Below are positions 48,203 through 57,291 of a stretch of 64,000 bases of DNA, in pieces. Source of the stretch: Lentzea sp. NBRC 105346 (GTDB lineage Bacteria; Actinomycetota; Actinomycetes; Mycobacteriales; Pseudonocardiaceae); NCBI RefSeq assembly GCF_030269605.1, contig NZ_BSTQ01000004.1:1-64000 (forward strand), given 5' to 3'. The notes beneath the pieces are model-generated. The model made no database searches, had not been told where the DNA came from, and was given only the letters and a program-made list of their open reading frames with translations. Position 1 is the stretch's first letter. The number at the start of each line of letters is the position of its first letter. The position numbers were made by a program, and so were the translations under genes.

Positions 48203-49371
48203 TGCTCGACCAGATCGCGGACGTCGGCAGAGACGCCAGACGCGGCGGCTACTCGCGGCACGCGTTCGACGCGCCCGAACTGGAGCTCCGGCACTGGTTC
48301 GTCGAACAGGCCGTGCGGCGCGGGCTCAACGTCGAGACCGACCGCAACGGCAACCTGTGGGCGTGGTGGGGCGACCGCGGCGAGAACGCGGTCGTCACCG
48401 GCAGCCACCTCGACTCGGTGCCCGGCGGCGGCGCGTTCGACGGGCCACTCGGCGTCACGTCGGCGCTGCAGGCCGTGGATCTGTTGCAGGCGCGCGGTTT
48501 CACGCCTCGCCGGCCGCTCGCGATCGCCGTGTTCGCGGAAGAGGAAGGCGGCCGGTTCGGTGTCGCGTGCCTCGGTTCGCGGTTGCTCACCGGTGCGATC
48601 TCCCCGGAAATGGCGTTGAATCTCAAGGATCCCGATGGGATCACGTTCGGCGAGGCCATGGCGAAGGCGGGCTACGACCCGACGCTCGCCGGCCGCGACG
48701 ACAAGGTGCTGAGCCGCATCGGGCAGTTCGTCGAGCTGCACGTCGAACAGGGGCGCGGCCTGTCCGTGCCCGTCGGTGTGGCTTCGAGCATCCTGGCGCA
48801 CGGCCGGTGGCGCTTCACGTTCACCGGCGAGGGAAACCACGCGGGCGCGACGCTGATCTCCGACCGGCGCGACCCGATGCTGCCCGCGTCGCAGCTCGTG
48901 CTCGCCGCCCGCCGGGCGGCGCGTGACGGTGGGCGGGCGACGGTCGGACGGCTCGTGCCCAACCCCGGCGGCACCAACGTCATCGCGTCCACAGTGGACG
49001 TCTGGCTCGACGCGCGCGACTCCGACGACGCCCGCACACGGGCGATGGTCGCGGAGATCACCGAGGCGGCGGCTCTGGCGGCCAAGGAGGAGGGCTGCGA
49101 GGTCCGGGTCACCGAGGAGTCCTATGGCGACACCGTGTACTTCGATGCGGCGTTGCGTGATGAGCTTGCCGGTCTGTTGGGCGGTGTTCCGGCGCTGCCG
49201 ACCGGTGCCGGGCACGACGCGGGCATCCTCGCCGCGCACGTGCCGACCGCGATGCTGTTCGTCCGCAACCCCACCGGTGTGAGCCATGCGCCGGAGGAGT
49301 TCGCGGAGGAGGCGGACTGCGCGGCCGGCGTTGAGGCTCTGGCCAAAACGCTCGAACACCTGAGTTCGTGA
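48202..49371 (+). CDS. M20 amidohydrolase (allantoate amidohydrolase-like), possible HutG substitute
   Basis: A 389-residue metal-dependent amidohydrolase. Zinc and substrate motifs: TGSHLDSVPGGGAFDGPLGV, FAEEEGGRFGVACLGSRLL, ELHVEQGRGL, GEGNHAGATLISDRRD and GAGHDAGILA. It belongs to the allantoate amidohydrolase/N-carbamoylase family. Its start overlaps the hutU stop, deep in the hut operon. The pathway needs an enzyme to release formate from N-formylglutamate after HutF, and no HutG is present, so this protein is the natural candidate; Streptomyces hut clusters, as I recall them, carry the same gene. Function inferred from context. Confidence 0.87.
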
Positions 49372-49405
49372 GACGGCGTACCACTGTGATCGCTAACGTC
49401 CGCCC

Positions 49406-50263
49406 ATGCGCAAATGGGGGATCGTGCTGGTGCTCTTGCTGACCGCGTGCTCGGAGCCGCCGCGCTATGACGGCCCCGAGCCGACCACCCCGGCCCCCGA
49501 GCCGCCCGCCCAGGGCGCGCTCTACGGCCGGGTCATCCACGAGTCCGGCACCGGTGCGCCGAGAGCGGCCGTCGGGCTGCGGCAGTGGACCGACGGCGAG
49601 GTGTTCGCGTTGCTGTTCACCAGCGGGCTCTCCTGCGTGATCACCTGCCCGCAGGCCGACTACGTCAAGCAGACGCCCGAAGGGGCGTACAGCTTTCCCA
49701 CCGAGAAGGTGCAGGGCAAGGAGCTGTCGATCGTGGCGCAGTACCCCGGTGGCGCCGAGGCCGAGGTGTTCTTCGAGAAGAGCGCAAGTCCGCAGCGCGT
49801 GCCGGACCTCGTGCTGTGGGAACCGCGGCCCCAGGTCAAGAAGATCGGCAACTACGCGCTGGTGTCGTGGCCGAACCGCAAGGGCAGCACGTTCACCGTC
49901 TACGCGGACAAGAACGGCCAGGTCAGTCGCCCGACGCGAGGTACGGCGAGGTTGGTGCCGGACTGGCGGCTCGGCAGCGACGTGTACGTGCGCGCGGCGA
50001 GCAAGGATGGCGACGTGAAGTACCTGCACCGCACCATCGCGGTGCCGGCACCGGTGACCAGGCGGCCGCAGACCGGCGGTGACTGCCTCGAGGTGACGAA
50101 CCGGCGCCGCGCGGTGCTGCCGTACGGCGACTCGATTCAGATCTCGCGAGACGGTAAGACTTTCACCACGACGAAGGTGCCCGACCCCGAGTGGGGAGTG
50201 CGGAACACCGTGCTGTCGGAGGACGTCCGGTACGTGTGCGGTCGAGAGGTGGCCCTGTGGTGA
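49406..50263 (+). CDS. Lipoprotein inside the hut operon
   Basis: A 285-residue lipoprotein: MRKWGIVLVLLLTAC with a lipobox Cys15, then a Pro/Glu-rich linker (about 20-37), then beta-rich regions (GALYGRVIHESGTGAPRAAV resembles a carboxypeptidase-regulatory-like fold). Cys residues near 77, 81, 231 and 280 may form disulfides. I recognise no family. It lies 34 bases after the M20 gene and its stop overlaps the hutF start (GTGA), so it is part of the operon, although a lipoprotein has no known role in histidine breakdown. Confidence 0.8.
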   Translation: MRKWGIVLVLLLTACSEPPRYDGPEPTTPAPEPPAQGALYGRVIHESGTGAPRAAVGLRQWTDGEVFALLFTSGLSCVITCPQADYVKQTPEGAYSFPTEKVQGKELSIVAQYPGGAEAEVFFEKSASPQRVPDLVLWEPRPQVKKIGNYALVSWPNRKGSTFTVYADKNGQVSRPTRGTARLVPDWRLGSDVYVRAASKDGDVKYLHRTIAVPAPVTRRPQTGGDCLEVTNRRRAVLPYGDSIQISRDGKTFTTTKVPDPEWGVRNTVLSEDVRYVCGREVALW

Positions 50264-51537
50264 ACTTCTGGTGCGAGCGGGCCTGGCTGCCCGACGGCCT
50301 CGCCGAGCGCGTGCTGGTGCGCGTCGAGAACGGCCTGATCTCGTCGGTGTCCACAGTGGACACGATTCCGCTGGGTGTGCGGCGGCTGCACGGGGTGGTG
50401 CTGCCAGGTTTCGCGAACGCGCACTCGCATGCGTTCCACCGGGCGTTGCGCGGCCGGACGCACGACGGCGGCGGTACGTTCTGGACGTGGCGCGAAGGCA
50501 TGTACGCGCTCGCTTCGCGGCTGACCCCGAAGAGCTACTACCGGCTGGCCCGCGCGGTCTACGCCGAGATGGCGCTGGCGGGCGTGTCGTGCGTCGGCGA
50601 GTTCCACTACCTGCATGACCGCTCGAACGAGTTCGGTCACGCGTTGCGCGAAGCGGCCTCGGATGCTGGCATCCGCCTGACGCTGCTCGACACCTGCTAC
50701 CTGTCCGGTGGCATCGACACCCCGTTGAACGAGGTGCAGCAACGGTTCTCGGACGGCAACGCCGAGGCCTGGGCCGTGCGCGTCGCCGAGCTGTCCGACG
50801 ACCCCGTGATGCGCGTCGGCGCGGCGATCCACTCGGTGCGTGCGGTGCCGCGGTCCGAGCTTTCCGTTGTGGCGTCGGCGTTCCCGGACAAGCCGCTGCA
50901 CGTGCACCTCTCCGAGCAGCCCGCGGAGAACGAGGCATGCATGAACGCGTACGGCCTCACGCCGACCGAGCTGCTGTCGGAGGAAGGCGCGCTGTCGACG
51001 CGCACCACCGCCGTGCACGCGACCCACCTGACCACGCACGACATCGCGCTGCTCGGTGAGTCCGGCACGGGCGCGTGCTTCTGCCCGACCACCGAGGCCG
51101 ACCTGGCCGACGGCATCGGCCCGGCCCGCGAGCTGGCGAACGCCGAGAGCCCGCTGTCGCTGGGCAGCGACCAGCACGCCGTGATCGACCCGCTGCTGGA
51201 GGCGCGGGCGTTGGAGCACAACGAACGCCTGCGCACCGGCGAACGCGGCCGCTTCTCGCCGTCCGAGCTGCTGTCGGCGTTGACCAACCACGCCGCCCTC
51301 GGCTGGCCGGAGGCGGGCAGCATCTCGGTCGGGGCGCCCGCGGACCTGGTGGCGGTGTCGCTTCGTTCGGCGCGGACCGCGGGTTCGTTGCCCTCACAGG
51401 TGATGCTGTCGGCTACGGCGTCCGATGTGGACACCGTCGTGGTCGGTGGCCGAGTGGTGGCGTCCGGCGGAAGGCACGAGACTCTGGGTGACGTCGGCGC
51501 GCTGCTGGCGGAGGCGATCGAGGAGCTGTGGGCGTGA
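50260..51537 (+). CDS. hutF: Formimidoylglutamate deiminase
   Basis: A 425-residue amidohydrolase-superfamily enzyme converting formiminoglutamate to N-formylglutamate and ammonia. [20 protein letters not shown] has the metal-binding Hx[38 protein letters not shown] and [13 protein letters not shown] hold further ligands and the catalytic Asp. The product steers the pathway to the formylglutamate branch. GTG 50260 overlaps the lipoprotein stop; its own stop overlaps hutI. Confidence 0.94.
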   Translation: MNFWCERAWLPDGLAERVLVRVENGLISSVSTVDTIPLGVRRLHGVVLPGFANAHSHAFHRALRGRTHDGGGTFWTWREGMYALASRLTPKSYYRLARAVYAEMALAGVSCVGEFHYLHDRSNEFGHALREAASDAGIRLTLLDTCYLSGGIDTPLNEVQQRFSDGNAEAWAVRVAELSDDPVMRVGAAIHSVRAVPRSELSVVASAFPDKPLHVHLSEQPAENEACMNAYGLTPTELLSEEGALSTRTTAVHATHLTTHDIALLGESGTGACFCPTTEADLADGIGPARELANAESPLSLGSDQHAVIDPLLEARALEHNERLRTGERGRFSPSELLSALTNHAALGWPEAGSISVGAPADLVAVSLRSARTAGSLPSQVMLSATASDVDTVVVGGRVVASGGRHETLGDVGALLAEAIEELWA

Positions 51538-52664
51538 GCACGCTGATCACCGGAATCGGTGAGCTGACCACCAACGACCCGTCCGTGCACGGCGACGCAC
51601 TGGTGATCGAAGGTTCCACGATCGCCTGGGTCGGTACCGGTTCCCCGGCCGCGGACACGCGGATCGACGTCGGCGGCCGGGCCGTGCTGCCCGGCTGGGT
51701 GGACAGCCACACGCACCTGGTGTTCGCCGGCGACCGCACCGCCGAGTTCGGTGCTCGCATGGCCGGAAAGCCTTACAGTGCAGGCGGAATCGCCGTCACC
51801 GTCGGTGCCACCCGTGCCGCGTCGGACGACGACCTGTCGGCTGTCGTCTCGCGGCACGTGGCCGAGGCGGTGGCGCAGGGCACGACGTTCATCGAGACCA
51901 AGACGGGCTACGGTCTGACCGTGGCCGATGAGTTGCGGTCCGCTGTCGTCGCGGGTTCGCATGCCGACGAGGTCACCTTCCTCGGGGCGCATTTGGTGCC
52001 ACCCGGTGCGGACGCCGACGAGTACGTCTCCCTGGTGTGCGGCGAGATGCTCGACGCCGTCGCGCCGCACGTCCGGTGGGCCGACGTGTTCTGCGAGACC
52101 GGTGCGTTCGACGAGGACCAGTCGCGTGCGGTGCTGACCGCCGCTGCTGGGCGGGGTTTGGGCCTGCGCGTGCACGGCAACCAGCTCGGACTCGGCCCTG
52201 GGGTCCGGCTGGCCGTCGAACTCGGTGCCGCGTCGGTCGACCACTGCACGTATCTGTCGCAGTCCGATGTGGACGCTCTGGCGGCTTCGGACACGGTCGC
52301 GACCTTGCTGCCGGCGTGCGATCTGTCGACCCGGCAACCTTTGCCGGAGGCGCGCAAGCTGCTCGACGCGGGTGTGACCGTGGCGCTCGCGTCCAACTGC
52401 AACCCCGGTTCCTCTTATACGTCTTCGATCGCTTTCTGCGTGGCCACCGCCGTGCTGCAGATGCGGATGAGCGTCGAGGAGGCCGTCCGCGCCGCCACCT
52501 TGGGTGGTGCGCAGGCGCTCCGGCGTGACGACGTGGGCGTGATCCGGCTCGGTGCGCGCGCTGACGTGCACGTGCTGGACGCGCCTTCGATCACGCATCT
52601 GGCGTACCGGCCGGGCGTCCCGTTGACGCACGCGGTGTGGCGGAAGGGCGTACAAGTCATCTGA
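51534..52664 (+). CDS. hutI: Imidazolonepropionase
   Basis: A 376-residue metal-dependent hydrolase opening imidazolonepropionate to formiminoglutamate. [20 protein letters not shown] (metal HxH), [32 protein letters not shown] and [15 protein letters not shown] mark the active site. GTG 51534 overlaps the hutF stop (GTGA); a GTG two codons earlier is possible. Last gene of the hut operon; its end overlaps a convergent small gene by 8 bases. Confidence 0.95.
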   Translation: MSTLITGIGELTTNDPSVHGDALVIEGSTIAWVGTGSPAADTRIDVGGRAVLPGWVDSHTHLVFAGDRTAEFGARMAGKPYSAGGIAVTVGATRAASDDDLSAVVSRHVAEAVAQGTTFIETKTGYGLTVADELRSAVVAGSHADEVTFLGAHLVPPGADADEYVSLVCGEMLDAVAPHVRWADVFCETGAFDEDQSRAVLTAAAGRGLGLRVHGNQLGLGPGVRLAVELGAASVDHCTYLSQSDVDALAASDTVATLLPACDLSTRQPLPEARKLLDAGVTVALASNCNPGSSYTSSIAFCVATAVLQMRMSVEEAVRAATLGGAQALRRDDVGVIRLGARADVHVLDAPSITHLAYRPGVPLTHAVWRKGVQVI

Positions 52665-52878
52665 TCGCGTCCCAGCTGACGCCAGTTGCACGCTCGATCA
52701 TGAGGATGACGATGTCGTGCATCAGCCGGCTGTGTGAGGCCAGCGCGCCGAGGTAGTCGTTGGCCTGGTCGATCTTGCTGTCGTCGATGCGACCTTGCAC
52801 GAGCAGTGGCCATACAAGCTCGCAGTGCTCGATCGCCTCGTTGCGGATTGATTCGCTCACATGCCTGCCGTCCGGCAT
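52657..52878 (-). CDS. Small hypothetical protein
   Basis: A 73-residue acidic, helical protein ([19 protein letters not shown], then [19 protein letters not shown]) with no signal or membrane helix and no family I recognise. A GTG at codon 7 is an alternative start. Third-position base use is less G/C-biased than neighbours. It is convergent with hutI and divergent from the UTRA-domain gene, with 72 bases between. Confidence 0.6.
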   Translation of the reverse strand: MPDGRHVSESIRNEAIEHCELVWPLLVQGRIDDSKIDQANDYLGALASHSRLMHDIVILMIERATGVSWDAIR

Positions 52879-52950
52879 GACTTCGACCGTACTGCCTTTC
52901 GAATAAGGTTACAACGACCTCAATGGTGGATGCCCCGTTAGGCTGATCTC

Positions 52951-53490
52951 GTGGACGAGCCGACGTGGGTAGATGTATCGGCGCCGTACCTGACGGCACG
53001 GGCGGCAGGTCAACCCGACGCCTGGACGGACGAGACCGCGAAGCAAGGACGTAAGGGCACCCAACGCCTGCGCGAGGTCGTCCAGGTGGTGCCCCCGGAG
53101 GACGTGGCCCGTGCATTGGACCTTCCGACTGGCGATCCGGTGGTGGTCCGGCGCCGCACGATGTTCCTCGACGATCGCCCGTACGAGCTGACCGATTCGT
53201 ACTATCCGCTCGCCATCGCGGGCGGAACCCCGCTGGCGGAACCGCGAAAGGTACGGGGTGGTGCGCCAACTGTGCTGGCCGAGTTGGGACGGCAACCGAG
53301 GAAGATCCGGGAGGACGTGTCCACCCGCCCGGCCACCGCCGAGGAACGCGAGTTGCTCGAACTCGGCGAAGATCAGTGGGTCCTCGTCCTGATGAGAACC
53401 GCTATGGCGGAGGATGGTGCGCCGGTCGAAGTGAGTGTCATGACCATGGTGCCCACGGATCGACGGCTGAGCTACGAACTGTCCCTGTGA
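52951..53490 (+). CDS. Stand-alone UTRA-domain protein
   Basis: A 179-residue protein with the ligand-binding UTRA domain of GntR/HutC regulators but no DNA-binding domain. After about 35 residues it shows QRLREVVQVVPPEDVARALD, VVVRRRTMFLDDRPYELTDS, YYPLAIAGGTPLAEPRKVRGG and the closing VEVSVMTMVPTDRRLSYEL. The same segments occur in the next gene, which does have the helix-turn-helix. It may titrate a ligand or pair with that regulator. Start GTG 52951. Confidence 0.83.
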   Translation: MDEPTWVDVSAPYLTARAAGQPDAWTDETAKQGRKGTQRLREVVQVVPPEDVARALDLPTGDPVVVRRRTMFLDDRPYELTDSYYPLAIAGGTPLAEPRKVRGGAPTVLAELGRQPRKIREDVSTRPATAEERELLELGEDQWVLVLMRTAMAEDGAPVEVSVMTMVPTDRRLSYELSL

Positions 53491-53504
53491 CGAGGGGAGC
53501 CGGC

Positions 53505-54209
53505 GTGGTCAAAGGAACGGACGGTCGTCCGCGGCATCAACAGGTCGCGGCCCACCTGCGTGCCCTGATCATGTCGGGCGAGCTGCCACCGGGATCGCAG
53601 TTGCCGTCCACGTCCCAGCTCGTCGAACGCTACGAGGCGGCGAACGCGACGATCCAGCGTGCGCTCACCGCGTTGAAGGACGAGGGGTTTCTGCACAGCC
53701 GGATGGGCAAAGGCGTCTACGTCCGTGACCAGGCGCCGCTCACCGTTGAGGCCGCCGCGTACTTTGCCCCGTCCGAGAGGGGCTACACCTATCGGCTCCT
53801 GGAAGTCGGTGAGGTGACGCCACCTGTGGACGTCGCGGAGCAGATCGGCGAAGCGGCTGTCATGCGGCACAGGTTGTTGCTACACAACGATGATCCAGTC
53901 GAGCTGTCGTGGTCGTACTACCCGGCCAAGATCGCGAAGGGAACGCCGCTGGCGGGGCGCGGCAAGATTCCAGGTGGCGCGCCGAGGGCGCTGAACGATC
54001 TCGGGTACCCGCAGCGCGACTTCGTTGACCGGGTGTCCGCACGACTCCCGACGACCGAGGAGATGGAGACGCTCGCGCTGCCGGACGACGTGCCGGTTAT
54101 TCGCCAGTTTCGGGTCGTGTACTCGGACGATGGTCATCCGGTCGAGGTGTCGGTGCTGGTCAAGGGTGGACACATGTATGAGCTGCAGTACCGCGACCGC
54201 GTGAGCTGA
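53505..54209 (+). CDS. GntR-family regulator with UTRA domain
   Basis: A 234-residue regulator. Winged helix at about 8-75 (HQQVAAHLRALIMSGELPPG, QLVERYEAANATIQRALTAL, GFLHSRMGKGVYV) and a C-terminal UTRA domain (RHRLLLHNDDPVELSWSYYP, then VEVSVLVKGG). GTG 53505 has GAGGGGA at good distance; GTG 53487, overlapping the previous stop, is an alternative. With the preceding UTRA-only gene it resembles the KorSA-like pairs of actinomycetes. Confidence 0.9.
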   Translation: MVKGTDGRPRHQQVAAHLRALIMSGELPPGSQLPSTSQLVERYEAANATIQRALTALKDEGFLHSRMGKGVYVRDQAPLTVEAAAYFAPSERGYTYRLLEVGEVTPPVDVAEQIGEAAVMRHRLLLHNDDPVELSWSYYPAKIAKGTPLAGRGKIPGGAPRALNDLGYPQRDFVDRVSARLPTTEEMETLALPDDVPVIRQFRVVYSDDGHPVEVSVLVKGGHMYELQYRDRVS

Positions 54210-54261
54210 GTTGGGCCCTTCGGCCCCGGCGAAAACCGGAAAGAAGGCTCACAATCCACCT

Positions 54262-54861
54262 GTGGAAAACCGCGGGCCGCTGCTCACGTTGCTGGTCGTC
54301 GCGGCGCTGGCGGCGGTGGTGCTCGGCATCAACATGAGCCGGGAGGCCACGCCCGCGTCGGCGCCCGGCCCTGCCACGCTCAGCGCGGCGCCGACGACCA
54401 CGACTACGACCACCACCACGACGAAGGCTCCGTTCGAGGAGATGTACGTCGGCAAGGTGGACACCGGCGCGGCGATCGCCGTAGCGGTGAAGAACGAGAA
54501 GGCCGTCGCGTACCTGTGCGACGGGCAGCAGGTCGAGTCGTGGCTGGAGGGGACGCTGCAGGAGAGCACGTTGTCCCTCAAGGCCAAGAACGGCGACGAG
54601 CTCACCGGCACCATCCAGGGCGACCAGCTCAGCGGCACGGTGATCAAGCACGGGTTCACCGCGGCGAACGTCGACCCGCCGGCGGGCCTGTTCCGCGCCA
54701 GCGCCGGGGTGCTCGACCGGGTCGGCTGGATCGTCGAGAAGGACGGCACCGTCACCGGGCTGCGGCTCAAGGACGGAGCGGTCCAGCAGGCGCCCGCGTT
54801 CTCGCCGGACAAGGTCACGATCGACGGCAAGGACGTGCCGGTCGAACGGGTGGCGCCATGA
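54262..54861 (+). CDS. Membrane-anchored protein of the Rieske module
   Basis: A 199-residue protein with one N-terminal membrane helix (about 6-24; LLTLLVVAALAAVVLG), a Thr-rich linker (a run of ten Thr near residue 50) and an exported beta-rich domain of about 140 residues. No family recognised. A TTG at 54211 would add 17 residues, but the codons between use A/T at third positions, unlike the gene, so I prefer GTG 54262. The stop overlaps the DUF6529 gene start (ATGA), tying it to the redox pair downstream. Confidence 0.75.
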   Translation: MENRGPLLTLLVVAALAAVVLGINMSREATPASAPGPATLSAAPTTTTTTTTTTKAPFEEMYVGKVDTGAAIAVAVKNEKAVAYLCDGQQVESWLEGTLQESTLSLKAKNGDELTGTIQGDQLSGTVIKHGFTAANVDPPAGLFRASAGVLDRVGWIVEKDGTVTGLRLKDGAVQQAPAFSPDKVTIDGKDVPVERVAP

Positions 54862-55394
54862 CGACCATCGATCGGAAAACCGCCACGGTCGTCGTGCCGT
54901 TCGCCATCGGGGCGGCGGTGTCGGTGGCGCTAGGCGTGTACGGCGGGCTGCACCAGCCGCAGGGGTACTCGATCAACATCGCCGGGTTCTCCAGCACGCA
55001 GGCGGTGAAGTCGTGGCTCGCGACCGTGGCGTTCGTGCTGGCATTGGTGCAGCTGACCAGCGCGTTGATGGTCTACGGCAAGATCAGGGGGCCCAAGTGG
55101 GTCGGCGTACTGCACCGCTGGTCCGGGCGGCTGGCCGTGCTGGCGACGGTGCCGGTCGTGGTGCACTGCCTGTACGCGCTGGGGTTCGATCCGTCGTCGC
55201 CGCGCGTGCTGGCGCACTCGTTGCTAGGTTGCTTCTTCTTCGGCGCGTTCACCGCGAAGATGCTGGTGCTGACCCGCAAAGGCGTGCCGGGCTGGGCGTT
55301 GCCACTGGTCGGCGGGGCGGTGTTCACCGGGCTCGTCGCGCTGTGGCTGACCTCGTCGTTGTGGTTCTTCACCACGGTCGGCGTGAAGTTCTAG
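54858..55394 (+). CDS. DUF6529-type membrane protein (cytochrome b-like)
   Basis: A 178-residue membrane protein with five to six helices. GVLHRWSGRLAVLATVPVVVHCLYALG and VLAHSLLGCFFFGAFTAKML carry three His residues (LHRW, VHCL, AHSL) placed within or beside helices, as in b-type haem-binding membrane proteins. I recall this family as DUF6529; haem binding is inference. ATG overlaps the previous stop, and a Rieske protein follows 10 bases later, so the two probably exchange electrons. Confidence 0.8.
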   Translation: MTTIDRKTATVVVPFAIGAAVSVALGVYGGLHQPQGYSINIAGFSSTQAVKSWLATVAFVLALVQLTSALMVYGKIRGPKWVGVLHRWSGRLAVLATVPVVVHCLYALGFDPSSPRVLAHSLLGCFFFGAFTAKMLVLTRKGVPGWALPLVGGAVFTGLVALWLTSSLWFFTTVGVKF

Positions 55395-55404
55395 GAGGCA
55401 ACGG

Positions 55405-55791
55405 ATGGGCCTGTCCCGACGAGCCGTGATCGCGGGCGCCGGGCTCGCCGCCGCGGGGTGCAGCACGTACGGCAAGCCGCCGTCGACGCCCACGCAGAAC
55501 CCGACCGGTGAGCTGGTCAAGACCTCGGCGGTGCCACCGGGTGGTGGTGTGATCATCGGCGACAAGCAGGTCGTCGTGACGCAGCCGCAGCAGGGCACGT
55601 TCAAGGCGTTCAGCGCGATCTGCACGCACCAGGGCTGCACGGTGGCGAACGTCCAGGGCGAGACGATCAACTGCGAATGCCACGGCAGCAAGTACAACAT
55701 CGCCGACGGCTCGGTGGCCGAAGGGCCGGCGACGCAGCCGCTTGCGGAGAAGAAGATCTCCGTGCAGGGGGACGCCATCCGGCTGGAGTAG
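55405..55791 (+). CDS. Rieske [2Fe-2S] lipoprotein
   Basis: A 128-residue Rieske protein. MGLSRRAVIAGAGLAAAGC has a Tat-like SRR motif and a lipobox Cys19, so it is probably folded in the cytosol and anchored outside. The cluster ligands are in CTHQGC and CECHGSKY (two Cys, two His) with the extra disulfide Cys pair; GSVAEGPATQPL is the Pro loop. It follows the b-type membrane protein by 10 bases, with GGAGG before the ATG. Confidence 0.95.
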   Translation: MGLSRRAVIAGAGLAAAGCSTYGKPPSTPTQNPTGELVKTSAVPPGGGVIIGDKQVVVTQPQQGTFKAFSAICTHQGCTVANVQGETINCECHGSKYNIADGSVAEGPATQPLAEKKISVQGDAIRLE

Positions 55792-55833
55792 CTCCACGTG
55801 GCCACGACCTGTCAACCGGGGCAGGCTGGAGGC

Positions 55834-56826
55834 ATGGAGTACACCCACCTCGGCCGCAGCGGCCTGTCCGTGTCCCGGCTGTGCCTAGGCACGATGAACT
55901 TCGGCCCGGAGACGTCGGAGGCCGACAGCCACGCGATCATGGACCGGGCCCACGAGCACGGCATCAACTTCTTCGACAGCGCGAACGTCTACGGCTGGCA
56001 GAAGGGCGAGGGCGTCACCGAGCAGATCATCGGCCGCTGGTTCGCCACCGGTGGTCAGCGCCGTGAGCGCACCGTCATCGCGACCAAGCTGTACGGCAGC
56101 ATGGGCGACTGGCCGAACGAGACCTTCCTGTCCGCGTTGAACATCCGCCGGGCGTGCGAGGCGTCGCTGCGGCGGATGCAGACCGACTACATCGATCTCT
56201 ACCAGATGCACCACGTCGACCGGTCGACTCCGTGGGACGAGATCTGGGAGGCGTTCTCCGTCCTGCGCCAGCAGGGCAAGGTCATCTACTTCGGATCGTC
56301 CAACTTCGCGGGCTGGCACATCGCTCAGGCGCAGGAGGCTGCGCGGGATCGGAACTTCCTCGGGCTGGTCAGTGAGCAGTCGATCTACAACCTGTTGACT
56401 CGGTGGATCGAGCTCGAGGTTCTTCCTGCTGCCCGGCACTACGGGCTTGGTGTGATTCCGTGGTCGCCGTTGCACGGCGGGCTGCTCGCTGGGGCGTTGC
56501 GCAAGCATCGCGAGGGGGAGGGGTCGCGGAGCAAGTCCGGGCGGTCGGGGCAGGCGCTCGAGCAGCATCGGGACACCATCGATGCCTACGAGAAGCTCTG
56601 TGCTGATCTTGGGGAGGATCCCGCGAACGTCGGTCTCGCCTGGTTGTTGCATCAGGAGGGCGTGACCGCGCCGATTATTGGGCCGCGGACCGGGGCGCAG
56701 TTAGACGGGTCGTTGCGGGCGGCGGAGTTGAAGCTCGATGACGACGTGCTGGCCAAGTTGGACGAGCTGTTCCCGGCGCCGGCGCCCAACGGGTCCAAGC
56801 CTGCGCCGGAGGCTTACGCCTGGTGA
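55834..56826 (+). CDS. Aldo/keto reductase
   Basis: A 330-residue NADPH-dependent oxidoreductase of the YghZ/Tas-like branch. MEYTHLGRSGLSVSRLCLGT at the start; catalytic Asp and Tyr in HGINFFDSANVYG, Lys in ATKLYGSMG and His in QMHHVDRSTP; the coenzyme loop is GVIPWSPLHGGLLAG with PIIGPRTGAQ. Substrate unknown. ATG 55834 with GGAGG upstream. Codons from 56400 on are less G/C-rich than the first half. The repeat array begins right after the stop. Confidence 0.92.
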   Translation: MEYTHLGRSGLSVSRLCLGTMNFGPETSEADSHAIMDRAHEHGINFFDSANVYGWQKGEGVTEQIIGRWFATGGQRRERTVIATKLYGSMGDWPNETFLSALNIRRACEASLRRMQTDYIDLYQMHHVDRSTPWDEIWEAFSVLRQQGKVIYFGSSNFAGWHIAQAQEAARDRNFLGLVSEQSIYNLLTRWIELEVLPAARHYGLGVIPWSPLHGGLLAGALRKHREGEGSRSKSGRSGQALEQHRDTIDAYEKLCADLGEDPANVGLAWLLHQEGVTAPIIGPRTGAQLDGSLRAAELKLDDDVLAKLDELFPAPAPNGSKPAPEAYAW

Positions 56827-56830
56827 GGCC

Positions 56831-57212
56831 GGCTCGCCATCGTGAGGGTGTCTTGCGGGGGTGAAGGGGTCTAACGAACGGGACTGGTTCTGCGGCCTTG
56901 CGGTGGCGAGTGTGTCTCGCGATCGTGAGGCCGCTTAGCAGGTGTTAGAGGGTCTAACGGACGGTGCGGGGTCTCGCTCTCGCGACGGTGAGGGCGCCTA
57001 GCGCGAGTTAGAGCCTCTAACGAACGCTATGGCGTCTCGCCCTCGCGACCGTGAAGCCGCCTTGCGGAGGTTAGAGGGTCTAACGGACCGCCCGCGAGCC
57101 CGCCTCGCGTTCGTGAGGGCGCCTCGCGGGGGTTAGAGGGTCTAACGAACCGCCCGCGAGCCCACCTCGCGTTCGTAAGGGCGCCTCGCGGAAGTTAGAG
57201 GGTCTAACGAAC
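56831..57212. repeat. Six tandem ~62-bp repeats with GTTAGA-N3-TCTAAC palindromes
   Basis: Six direct repeats, spaced 83, 63, 63, 62 and 62 bases. Each ends in a 15-base palindrome: GTTAGAGGGTCTAAC at 56944, 57070, 57132 and 57194, GTTAGAGCCTCTAAC at 57007, and a half-decayed version at 56861. Upstream of each lies a conserved stretch such as CTCGCGTTCGTGAGGGCGCC. The array fills the gap between the reductase gene and the cassette starting at 57292. No coding frame there is convincing. Confidence 0.93.
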
Positions 57213-57291
57213 CCGCACGGGATACGTACGCCTGGTAGCGGATGACCGCCCGACGTTCGATGATGGCGGTGTGGTGGCGAGGGGGTGAGGG

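Noticed and set aside
56831-57212. CRISPR-like array
   Set aside because: Repeats are 62-63 bp direct copies with the whole unit conserved; there are no unique spacers and no cas genes.
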